15,224 nucleotides of DNA, from contig CAZUPR010000035.1 of assembly GCA_964622305.1 (NCBI GenBank), positions 1-15,224 on the forward strand. Direction: 5' to 3'. Below are positions 7,768-13,596 of this stretch, piece by piece; position 1 is the stretch's first letter; the number at the start of each line of letters is the position of its first letter. Made by a program: the position numbers and the translations under genes. Under the pieces are notes generated by a model. The model saw only the letters and a program-made list of their open reading frames with translations, was not told the DNA's origin and did no database searches. Origin of the DNA: SKKY01 sp964622305. Its GTDB lineage: Bacteria > Bacillota > Peptococcia > Peptococcales > SKKY01.

Positions 7768-8055
7768 ATGTTTGATTTGAAATTACTTAAAGATTTTCTG
7801 CCATTCTATCTGCTGGCAATCAATATAGTAACTTTTATAATTTTTGCTGCCGATAAATCCAAGGCCAAAAGAAGGGCTCGGCGAATTAAAGAATCCACCC
7901 TTTTTATTTTATCGATACTAGGTGGCTCGATCGGCGCTTTGTTGGCTATGTATATTTTCAGGCATAAAACAAAGAAGCCTGCTTTCGTTTTTGGAATGCC
8001 GCTTCTTTTGTTTGCCCAGCTAGTATTGATTTTTTACTCGAATTTTTTCAGATAG
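7768..8055 (+). CDS. DUF1294 family small membrane protein
   Basis: A 95-aa integral membrane protein and the only plus-strand gene. It has three hydrophobic segments (about residues 8-26, 45-62 and 74-92). The family signature is clear: a DK pair after the first helix, a basic linker with RRAxRIKE, then LGGSxGALLAMYxFRHKTxKPAF. DUF1294 proteins (YsdA-like) have no established function. The ATG at 7768 is chosen because AAGAAGGG lies about 8 nt upstream; an ATG two codons earlier is too close to it. A TGATATAAT extended -10-like string at 7740-7748 lies so near that it would give an almost leaderless transcript, so the true promoter is uncertain. It diverges from the broken regulator and converges on the malY/patB gene, with no terminator seen. 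Confidence 0.85.
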   Translation: MFDLKLLKDFLPFYLLAINIVTFIIFAADKSKAKRRARRIKESTLFILSILGGSIGALLAMYIFRHKTKKPAFVFGMPLLLFAQLVLIFYSNFFR

Positions 8056-8070
8056 ATTATGCATATTTAT

Positions 8071-8098
8071 ACATTTTCAGATAAAATGTTGCGTCCCC
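8071..8098 (-). repeat. Half-copy of the GGGACGCAACATT repeat (copy 3)
   Basis: A single arm, reading GGGGACGCAACATTTTATCT on the minus strand, beginning 5 nt after the stop codon of the malY/patB gene. The opposite arm of the full palindrome is absent. A small local hairpin remains: ACATTTT (8071-8077) against AAAATGT (8083-8089). It sits between convergent genes. No standard terminator was found for either, so this element may be the only 3' structure here. Confidence 0.85.
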
Positions 8099-8103
8099 AG
8101 ATG

Positions 8104-9273
8104 TTAAAGGGAGTTTACGGCTTTTTGGATTCTTTTGAGGCCTTCTTCCAGGGTGGCGCGGGGGCAGCCGACGTTGAAGCGGAAGAATTTGTCTCCTCCT
8201 TTACCATAGGGACGGCCGTCGTTTAGAGCGACCTTGCCAACCTTGAGAAGGGCTTCTTCGATCTCATCAGCAGTTTTATCAATTTGATTGAAATCCAGCC
8301 AGAGTAAAAAGGTTCCGTCGGGCTTATCAACCTTAATTTGAGGAATATTTTTTTTGATGTAGTCCAGGGCGTAGTCCATGTTATCTTCAATATAAAGAAG
8401 GACCTGCTCCAGCCATTCTTCCCCTTGATTGTAGGCAACTTCCAGGGCCAAGGCGCCAAAAACCGAGGTAGAATCTATCTCCATAGCTTCAATGGCCTTA
8501 GTATAAACTTCTCTTAGCTCATCGTTAGGAATTATAGCCACCGATGTTACCAAACCTGCAATATTAAAGGTCTTTGATGGGGCCATGAGGGTGATGGTCC
8601 TGTCCTCTATCTCCTTGGAAATTCTTGCCATAGGAGTGTGGACCTTATCTTTTAAAACAAAATCTGAGTGAATTTCGTCTGAAATGATGATGATATCATT
8701 GTCTATGCAAAGCTGCCCCAGCCTTTCTAACTCTTCCCTGGTCCAAACTCTGCCAACTGGATTGTGAGGGTTACAAAACATGAAGACCTTGCTCTTTCCG
8801 ATAGTTTTTTCCAGCTGATCAAAGTCCATGGTAAATTTCTGGCCATCATGAATCAAGGGATTTTCATTAGCAAGTCTCTTATTATTTTCCAGAACCCTAA
8901 AAAATGGCGGATAAACTGGAGGTTGAACTAAAACAGAATCGCCTTCCTTTGTTAATTCCCTGACGCCGATATTAAAGCCTGCCACAACGCCTGGGGTAAA
9001 AAGAATCCACTCTTTTTTGATATCCCAGTTAAATCTCCTTTTAACCCAGTTTATAATTGCATCATAAAAGGAATCTGATTTTTTTATGTAGCCAAAAACC
9101 CCATGATCTACTCTCTCTCTCAGAGCATCGATGACTTCTTTGGGGGCCTTGAAGTCCATATCAGCAATCCACATGGGCAGAACCTGGTCATCACCATAAA
9201 GCTCCTCCAAACAAGCCCACTTGTGGGAATCTGAATTTTTCCTGTCAATTATTTCGTCAAAATTATAAATCAA
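8104..9273 (-). CDS. patB: MalY/PatB cysteine-S-conjugate beta-lyase (PLP enzyme)
   Basis: A 389-aa fold-type I aminotransferase-like PLP enzyme that cleaves cystathionine or cysteine-S-conjugates to pyruvate, ammonia and a thiol. It starts with IYNFDEIIDR and MWIADMDF, typical of MalY/PatB. NPHNPVGR is at 168-175, the PLP-ring Asp in SDEIHSD at 199, the Schiff-base Lys in APSKTFNIAG at 234, and the carboxylate-binding Arg in the C-terminal RFNVGCPR. I chose the TTG at 9273: it gives the family N-terminus and an AGGA site 9 nt upstream, whereas the ATG at 9282 directly abuts AGGA. The ribosome binding site lies inside a long hairpin (9277-9342). It may serve sulfur amino acid turnover, or regulation if MalY-like. 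Confidence 0.92.
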   Translation of the reverse strand: MIYNFDEIIDRKNSDSHKWACLEELYGDDQVLPMWIADMDFKAPKEVIDALRERVDHGVFGYIKKSDSFYDAIINWVKRRFNWDIKKEWILFTPGVVAGFNIGVRELTKEGDSVLVQPPVYPPFFRVLENNKRLANENPLIHDGQKFTMDFDQLEKTIGKSKVFMFCNPHNPVGRVWTREELERLGQLCIDNDIIIISDEIHSDFVLKDKVHTPMARISKEIEDRTITLMAPSKTFNIAGLVTSVAIIPNDELREVYTKAIEAMEIDSTSVFGALALEVAYNQGEEWLEQVLLYIEDNMDYALDYIKKNIPQIKVDKPDGTFLLWLDFNQIDKTADEIEEALLKVGKVALNDGRPYGKGGDKFFRFNVGCPRATLEEGLKRIQKAVNSL

Positions 9274-9276
9274 AAA

Positions 9277-9342
9277 AAACATTCCTTTCTTATGTAATAT
9301 TCAAAAGTACCCTGAATATCATAACATCTAAAAGGAATGTTT
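9277..9342 (-). promoter_or_regulatory. Long hairpin covering the malY/patB ribosome binding site
   Basis: On the minus-strand RNA, AAACATTCCTTT (9342-9331) pairs perfectly over 12 bp with AAAGGAATGTTT (9288-9277), which contains the Shine-Dalgarno AGGA. Inside, TTATG-ATATTC (9324-9314) pairs with GAATAT-TA-CATAA (9302-9290) with a 2-nt bulge, leaving an 11-nt loop. The stem runs straight into a T-run just before the TTG start. It therefore looks both like a terminator for the preceding degraded gene and like a structure that hides the malY/patB ribosome binding site. The pairing is seen; the role is inference. Confidence 0.6.
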
Positions 9343-9349
9343 GTATAGT

Positions 9350-9903
9350 TTACTTACTATTTTTGCGGACAAAGTAACTGCCATTAATATATTTGCTGTC
9401 TGAGGCATTATTACTTGTGGTAATTTTATAATAGTCGCCATCACCAAATTCATGTTCAAAAACTACAACTGTTGTTACTTCTCTTCCTCTGGCGGATAAG
9501 ACTGTCACCTGGGCGCCTTTACATTCAACTTTAATATCAGATGCATCCGGAAGCTTTTTAAGTTCATCCTTGTCAGCCTTAAGAGCTATAAGCCTGGCAC
9601 CTTGGCCGTTCATTGTAACCTTAGCCGAACCAATTAAAATATCTTTTGCATCATCTTTTACATCATTATTTGCATCGGCATCGGGAAGTTTAATATTCAA
9701 AGTGCTGCCAACATCTTATGAGTGAGAGTCCTCTTTCTATATTACTGGGTTGTGCAGCACCTTCTGTGGCACCCATATAGAAGGGAGCCTGAGCCCATTT
9801 TCTTCTTCTGTCGCTGTCGCCTTTACTTCACTTAGACTTGCCGAGCCTTTACCAGTGTTTGTATTTTGCCCAAAATCAACTGTTATTCCTTCCAGAATTA
9901 ATT
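9350..9903 (-). pseudogene. Frameshifted remains of an unrecognised gene
   Basis: Coding-like text is spread over three frames downstream of the ABC permease. Frame A (about 9903-9800) reads KLILEGITVDFGQNTNTG and onward. At a GAAGAAGAAAA run (9797-9809) the sense moves by one base to frame B, which includes APFYMGATEGAAQPSN. Near 9715 removing one A restores LIDVGSTLNIKLPD, the beginning of frame C, which stays open to its stop at 9350 (about 120 residues, ending in NGSYFVRKNSK). No start codon with a ribosome binding site is visible. The last part looks like a beta-rich domain, but I do not recognise the family. Either the gene is degraded or two single-base errors exist in the assembly. 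It may have been the last gene of the ABC operon. Confidence 0.6.
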
Positions 9904-10578
9904 TTACATTATGAGATCGCGAGCTTGGTAGGCTTTGATAGAAGCTTTTATTGAAATAAAATACAAGAGCCCGCAAAGCAAAAGAGAGGCAAAAATAAGC
10001 AGGTAGACATTGCTATAAAAAAAGCCAAGGTGCCTGATAAAAAACCCTTTGGAAAAAGACAAGAGAAAGCTTGCAAAAGCCGCTAAAATAGCTATTGAAA
10101 AAAACAATATCGACATAATTAATTTTGATTTCGCATAGCCATATTTAAAATAAAAGGGATACTGGCTGGCAATAATTAAGTTGCTCATAATGATGACCAA
10201 GGGAATTGCGTATAATAACTCTTTAAAAGTAATTGTCTCCTTAAGAAAAGGTGCAACGATTGCTGAAAAAACAAGAGCTATAAGCAAACAAATCAGGACA
10301 ACTAAGTTGCTCCACAGGTACCTGCCGTAAACAACATTTTTTCTTTGAATCCCAAAGGCTGCGTAGAGAGCATCAATACCGGAATCTTCGCCAACTAGAA
10401 ATGGATATGAGCAGAATATAATGGCAAAAACCTGGGTTACGCCAAAAATTGTATATATATTGCCAACAAATAGTGGATACAGGATTCCCATAAGTAGAAT
10501 TATGATTAGATTTTTCAGGGTTAGGTATGGGCGTATGGATAAGATATCTATCTTGATTATTTTATTAATATCTGTCAT
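9904..10578 (-). CDS. ABC-2 type transporter permease
   Basis: A 224-aa polytopic membrane protein with about six hydrophobic segments, roughly at residues 22-42, 45-62, 88-110, 123-140, 152-175 and 190-208. Between the second and third is a cytoplasmic-looking loop with GEDSGIDALYAAFGIQRKNVVYGRY, a pattern common in small ABC-2 permeases of bacitracin/YtrC-like exporters. It has no ATP-binding motif, so it must partner the ATPase encoded just upstream. The ATG at 10578 has a GGAGG 7 nt upstream and overlaps the end of the ATPase gene by 14 nt, indicating translational coupling. The substrate is unknown; cell-envelope stress or antimicrobial export is a guess based on the GntR-linked arrangement. 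Confidence 0.85.
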   Translation of the reverse strand: MTDINKIIKIDILSIRPYLTLKNLIIILLMGILYPLFVGNIYTIFGVTQVFAIIFCSYPFLVGEDSGIDALYAAFGIQRKNVVYGRYLWSNLVVLICLLIALVFSAIVAPFLKETITFKELLYAIPLVIIMSNLIIASQYPFYFKYGYAKSKLIMSILFFSIAILAAFASFLLSFSKGFFIRHLGFFYSNVYLLIFASLLLCGLLYFISIKASIKAYQARDLIM

Positions 10579-11419
10579 TGTTTTGCCTCCCAAATAAAAC
10601 CATAATCTTTTCGATGCTGGCATCTTGGATGAGTAAGTTTTCTGGAACTTTATCTATATTAGTAGCTTTTATTAAAGCCTCACAAACAACTGAGTTCATC
10701 TTATTACCCAGGATTAGATGCTTATCAAGCTCTGCCATTTCCTCAGGGCTGCCCTTTACAACTTTGTAGCTGACCAAAAAATCGTCTTTACTTTTGAAAT
10801 CTATCAATTTTCCTTCGTCAATAAAGACAATATAGTCTGCGATTGATTCCAGGTCTTGGGTTATATGGGTAGAAAAAAGGACGGTGTTTTCTTCATCTTC
10901 AACAAATTCCTGGATAATATCTGCAAATTCGTCACGCATACCAGGGTCTAAACCACTGGTTGGCTCATCTAAAATAAGTAAATTTGCTTTATGAGATAAG
11001 GCTATTGAAAGCATTAATTTTGTTTTCATCCCCCTTGAAAGACCGGATACTTTTGCACTTAGAGGAATATTGAACCTTTTTAAAAAGTTGAAAAACTGAT
11101 CACTATCCCAGTTATCGTAGCCTACAGACATAGCTTTATTAACAATGATCATATTCCAGTCCTTGGCCAAAAATGGTTCATCCATAACTATCCCAGTTTT
11201 TTGAAGGAAATCTGACTCACAAGTGGAGAAACCGTCCACTAAAATTTGACCTGAAAAATTTATAAAAGAGAGAATCGATTTGATGGTAGTTGTCTTGCCT
11301 TGGCCATTTTTGCCGATAAAACCAGTGATATATCCCTTGGGAATAGCAAAGGAAAGCTCGCCCAGCTGGAAATTCTCATATTCTTTTTTAAGATTTTTTA
11401 AAACAATCTTGTTAGTCAT
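10565..11419 (-). CDS. ABC transporter ATP-binding protein (YtrB/BcrA-like)
   Basis: A 284-aa ABC ATPase that powers the downstream permease at the cytoplasmic face of the membrane. Walker A GKNGQGKTT is at about 36-44. The signature loop LSRGMK at 127-132 replaces the usual LSGGQ, as is common in BcrA/YtrB-type exporters. Walker B LLILDEP is at 147-153, followed by TSGLDP, and the switch His is in FSTHIT near 185. About 60 residues follow the nucleotide-binding core, normal for this group. The ATG at 11419 has AAGGTGA 5 nt upstream and overlaps the end of the GntR gene by 8 nt. Regulator, ATPase and permease are therefore one coupled operon. Confidence 0.93.
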   Translation of the reverse strand: MTNKIVLKNLKKEYENFQLGELSFAIPKGYITGFIGKNGQGKTTTIKSILSFINFSGQILVDGFSTCESDFLQKTGIVMDEPFLAKDWNMIIVNKAMSVGYDNWDSDQFFNFLKRFNIPLSAKVSGLSRGMKTKLMLSIALSHKANLLILDEPTSGLDPGMRDEFADIIQEFVEDEENTVLFSTHITQDLESIADYIVFIDEGKLIDFKSKDDFLVSYKVVKGSPEEMAELDKHLILGNKMNSVVCEALIKATNIDKVPENLLIQDASIEKIMVLFGRQNNDRY

Positions 11420-11795
11420 CCAAATCACCTTCATATATAAAATTTATTAAATCAAAGAGGTCTTTGGGGGGGATTTTTAGAGATTTGGCAATTTTAACTA
11501 TTTCCAAAATCTTTTCTTCCAGGGCCTTGTTTTTTTCCTCTTCTTTCAAAAGAGAATTTTCTTCAAGGACGAAAGAGCCCAGCCCCTGACGGGTTTCAAT
11601 AAAGCCTTCCTCGCCCAATTGGTCATAAGCTTTTTTTACAGTCAAGATGGAGATTTTTAAATCCCTGGAGAGTGACCTGACCGATGGCAATTTTTGGCCA
11701 TTTTTAAGTCCCCCAGTTACTATCTCTTTTTTTATGGCATCCATAATTTGTTCGTAGATAGGAGTGCTGCTATTATTGGAAATTATTATCCTCAA
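11412..11795 (-). CDS. GntR-family regulator, YtrA subfamily
   Basis: A 127-aa short GntR regulator. Residues about 10-77 form the winged helix-turn-helix, with PIYEQI, KLPSVRSLSRDL and TRQGLGSFV motifs. It has only a short helical tail (about 50 residues) and no large effector domain, which defines the YtrA subfamily. These usually repress their own operon, here including the ABC exporter genes that overlap downstream. The start is a TTG with AAGGGGG 9 nt upstream; no ATG is suitably placed. Its promoter carries three AACAGT repeats spaced exactly 10 bp apart, a good candidate operator. The inducing signal cannot be inferred. Confidence 0.92.
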   Translation of the reverse strand: MRIIISNNSSTPIYEQIMDAIKKEIVTGGLKNGQKLPSVRSLSRDLKISILTVKKAYDQLGEEGFIETRQGLGSFVLEENSLLKEEEKNKALEEKILEIVKIAKSLKIPPKDLFDLINFIYEGDLDD

Positions 11796-11820
11796 ATTTC
11801 TAATCCCCCTTTCTATGTAA

Positions 11821-11853
11821 AACAGTATATAACAGTGCTGAACAGTATGTCAA
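11821..11853 (-). promoter_or_regulatory. Promoter and candidate operator of the GntR-ABC operon
   Basis: Minus-strand -35 TTGACA (11848-11853) is a perfect match. The -10 is TATACT (11824-11829, spacing 18) or TATATA (11826-11831, spacing 16). On the plus strand AACAGT begins at 11821, 11831 and 11841, three direct copies exactly one helical turn apart, covering the whole core promoter. Binding of the GntR protein here would block RNA polymerase. The sequences are read directly; autorepression is inferred from how YtrA-type regulators usually work. Confidence 0.75.
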
Positions 11854-11882
11854 TAAAGTTTTGTGAGTTTTTATGGGCATGC

Positions 11883-11921
11883 AAAAAGCCCTGCTGCCTT
11901 CTTATGAAGGTAACAGGGCTT
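11883..11921 (-). terminator. Intrinsic terminator after the SDR gene
   Basis: On the minus strand AAGCCCTG (11921-11914) pairs with CAGGGCTT (11893-11886). A second inner stem CCTTC/GAAGG (11910-11906 with 11901-11897) is separated from the outer one by a small internal loop, and TTTTT follows. It ends the lipoprotein/SDR unit about 75 nt after the SDR stop codon. Confidence 0.85.
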
Positions 11922-11963
11922 CAACTTGTGTGTTTACACACATTTACGTATCTTTATTCATTT

Positions 11964-11994
11964 TCAGACAGAATGTTGCGTCCCTTTTGTTTGA
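11964..11994 (-). repeat. Half-copy of the GGGACGCAACATT repeat (copy 4)
   Basis: On the minus strand the element reads CAAAAGGGACGCAACATTCT and continues GTCTGA. It is flanked by a near-perfect 7-bp inverted repeat (TCAGACA at 11964-11970 against TGTTTGA at 11988-11994, one G-T type difference). It lies between the SDR stop codon, 1 nt away, and the terminator. Over about 29 nt it is nearly identical to copy 5 after the glutamate dehydrogenase gene. Confidence 0.88.
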
Positions 11995-11995
11995 T

Positions 11996-12739
11996 TTAGA
12001 CTCTTGCGGCTCCGTCTACTGACAATATTTCTCCTGTGACGTAGCTGGCCATATCGCTTGCTAGATAGAGGAAGGCATTTGCGATATCATCTGGTGTTCC
12101 TATTCTTTGAAGGGGAATTTTAGTTAAAAGATAGGCTTTTACCTCATCGGGCAAAGCATCGACCATATCTGTCTGGATTACACCTGGGGCAACTGCATTG
12201 ATGCGTATATTATCTGGACCCAATTCTCTTGCCAGGGATTGAGTCATTCCATTAACCGCATATTTGCTGGTAGGATATCCCACGCCACTGGACTGGCCAG
12301 AAAAACTTACCATGGAGCTTGTGTTAATAATACAGCCTCCGCCCTGTTCCTTCATAATTTTAACTGTGGGCTGGATTGCATTAAAAATTGCCTTAACATT
12401 AATATCCATGGCTTCGCTAAACTCGCCAGGTTTATAGTCGTAAATACTAGTCGACTGGCTTATCCCGGCGTTGTTTACTAAAATATCGATTCTTCCGTAA
12501 TCTCTTGCTATCTGATTAATCGTTTCTGCCAGTTCAGACCCATCAATTAAATTGGGGGCCATTCCTTCCACTGGCCAAGAGGGATTTTCTTCCTTCAATA
12601 ACTTTACGGCCCTGTCTGCTGTTTCTTGTCTTGAACCAAAGAGGATCACTTTTGCACCGTTCTCTAAGTATTTTTTTACTATGGCAAATCCTATCCCCCG
12701 GGTTCCGCCTGTAACTACTGCAACCTTATCTTTTAGCAT
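11996..12739 (-). CDS. Short-chain dehydrogenase/reductase, BaiA/FabG-like
   Basis: A 247-aa classical SDR that reduces or oxidises a ketone/alcohol with NAD(P)H. The cofactor motif TGGTRGIG is at 10-17 and NNAG at 89-92. Catalytic Ser is about 142, with Tyr155 and Lys159 in YPTSK, and the C-terminus ends in VDGAARV. The overall pattern (GTRGIGFA, SGVGYPTSK, VAPGVIQTDM) resembles both 3-oxoacyl-ACP reductases and, from memory, the bile-acid 3-alpha-hydroxysteroid dehydrogenase BaiA of gut clostridia. Sequence alone cannot choose between them, and no fatty-acid or bai genes are nearby. The ATG has a strong AAGGAGG site. It follows the lipoprotein gene by 14 nt, so the two are probably co-transcribed, and it is followed by a repeat and a terminator. 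Confidence 0.92.
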   Translation of the reverse strand: MLKDKVAVVTGGTRGIGFAIVKKYLENGAKVILFGSRQETADRAVKLLKEENPSWPVEGMAPNLIDGSELAETINQIARDYGRIDILVNNAGISQSTSIYDYKPGEFSEAMDINVKAIFNAIQPTVKIMKEQGGGCIINTSSMVSFSGQSSGVGYPTSKYAVNGMTQSLARELGPDNIRINAVAPGVIQTDMVDALPDEVKAYLLTKIPLQRIGTPDDIANAFLYLASDMASYVTGEILSVDGAARV

Positions 12740-12753
12740 TTTTTGTTTCCTCC

Positions 12754-13434
12754 TTATTTAGATTCTCCATTGATAGGGATAATTGTCAGCTCCATTTTTT
12801 CTGGTGGGTTGTCGTATTCTTCATAAAAGTCCCAAAATTCTTCTTCTGTGATGTTATGATCTTGATCACCCACTACCTGAATATAAAAAGGTTTTTCCTC
12901 ATATACTGCGTAGTCTGAGTGGATGTCGGTCAGTTGAGTTAAAGTGTCGGCCTTTTTATCTAAAACAAAAGACCATAAGTATGTGTGAGATGCACCTCCA
13001 GAGCCAATGTTGTAGATGGTTCCATCGGCAGCAAGCACCCCGGTGTTACGGCTCCAGAAAGATGTTAGCAGGACTGGATCGCCATCTTTTAAAGTGAAAA
13101 TTGCATTGGGGGCGGCCTTTTGTAGTCCCTCCATAGTTCCCAGCAACAATTCTGGGATTTCATCCTTATTGATATCAATAACAGCATAAGCTAACTCCTG
13201 ATCACTAGGATAGGGATATTCTAGAAAACCGATTTTTTCAAAGTCATCGTCAAAGGGTTGATCACTGCGCATGTGCTCAGAGAAAAGGCGAAAATCATCC
13301 AAAATGAGCTTATATTCATTGGGTGCACCTTGATAGGCCAATTCCTCTTTAGCTTCTTTCCCAGGCAAGTTGCTGTTACAAGAAGACAAAAGAAAAGCTG
13401 ACAAAAGGAGCAAAAACAAGATCTGTTTTTTCAT
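12754..13434 (-). CDS. Lipoprotein with a calcium-binding-like DxNxD motif
   Basis: A 226-aa lipoprotein. The signal peptide ends in a lipobox LLSSC with the lipidated Cys19. The mature part contains AVIDINKDEIPELLLG (D87, N89, D91, E95), an EF-hand-like or FG-GAP-like calcium loop of the kind found in many clostridial surface lipoproteins. An aromatic-rich middle part follows (FWSRNTGVLAADGTIYNIGSGGASHTYLW), and the C-terminus is acidic. I recognise no enzyme motif. The ATG has AGGAGG 8 nt upstream. The SDR gene starts 14 nt after its stop, although the two have no evident functional link. Confidence 0.82.
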   Translation of the reverse strand: MKKQILFLLLLSAFLLSSCNSNLPGKEAKEELAYQGAPNEYKLILDDFRLFSEHMRSDQPFDDDFEKIGFLEYPYPSDQELAYAVIDINKDEIPELLLGTMEGLQKAAPNAIFTLKDGDPVLLTSFWSRNTGVLAADGTIYNIGSGGASHTYLWSFVLDKKADTLTQLTDIHSDYAVYEEKPFYIQVVGDQDHNITEEEFWDFYEEYDNPPEKMELTIIPINGESK

Positions 13435-13510
13435 GTGCTTTACCTCCTAATACTTTACTGTAGTTATACAGGTTTCTTACCCCATATTCTGGTTAGTCAA
13501 CCCCTTAGGC

Positions 13511-13550
13511 AAAAGAAAGAGGAGCACCCTCTTCTTAATAGAGTGCCCCC
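13511..13550 (-). terminator. Intrinsic terminator of the glutamate dehydrogenase gene
   Basis: On the minus strand GGGGCACTC (13549-13541) pairs with GAGGGTGCTCC (13531-13521) through a stem of about 9 bp with two wobble pairs, followed by a T-rich tail (TCTTTCTTTT). It lies about 45 nt after the stop codon, beyond the half-repeat. It closely resembles the terminator at 15143-15176. Confidence 0.82.
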
Positions 13551-13562
13551 CTTTATGCGTAT

Positions 13563-13593
13563 TCAGACAGAATGTTGCGTCCCTTTTGTCTGA
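13563..13593 (-). repeat. Half-copy of the GGGACGCAACATT repeat (copy 5)
   Basis: The minus strand reads ACAAAAGGGACGCAACATTC followed by TGTCTGA. It is bounded by a perfect 7-bp inverted repeat, TCAGACA (13563-13569) and TGTCTGA (13587-13593). It begins 3 nt after the stop codon of the glutamate dehydrogenase gene and precedes the terminator, the same order as copy 4. Confidence 0.9.
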
Positions 13594-13596
13594 CTT

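Noticed and set aside
8223..8459. Minus-strand open frame of 78 codons inside the malY/patB gene
   Set aside because: It is an overlapping frame of a strongly conserved enzyme, with no ribosome binding site and a low-complexity translation.
11694..11999. Plus-strand open frame across the GntR start, promoter and terminator
   Set aside because: It runs through clear regulatory sequence on the other strand and has no ribosome binding site.
13441..13500. TTGACT and TATAAC as a promoter of the lipoprotein/SDR operon
   Set aside because: They are about 26 bp apart, too far for a normal sigma-A promoter; the true promoter was not identified.
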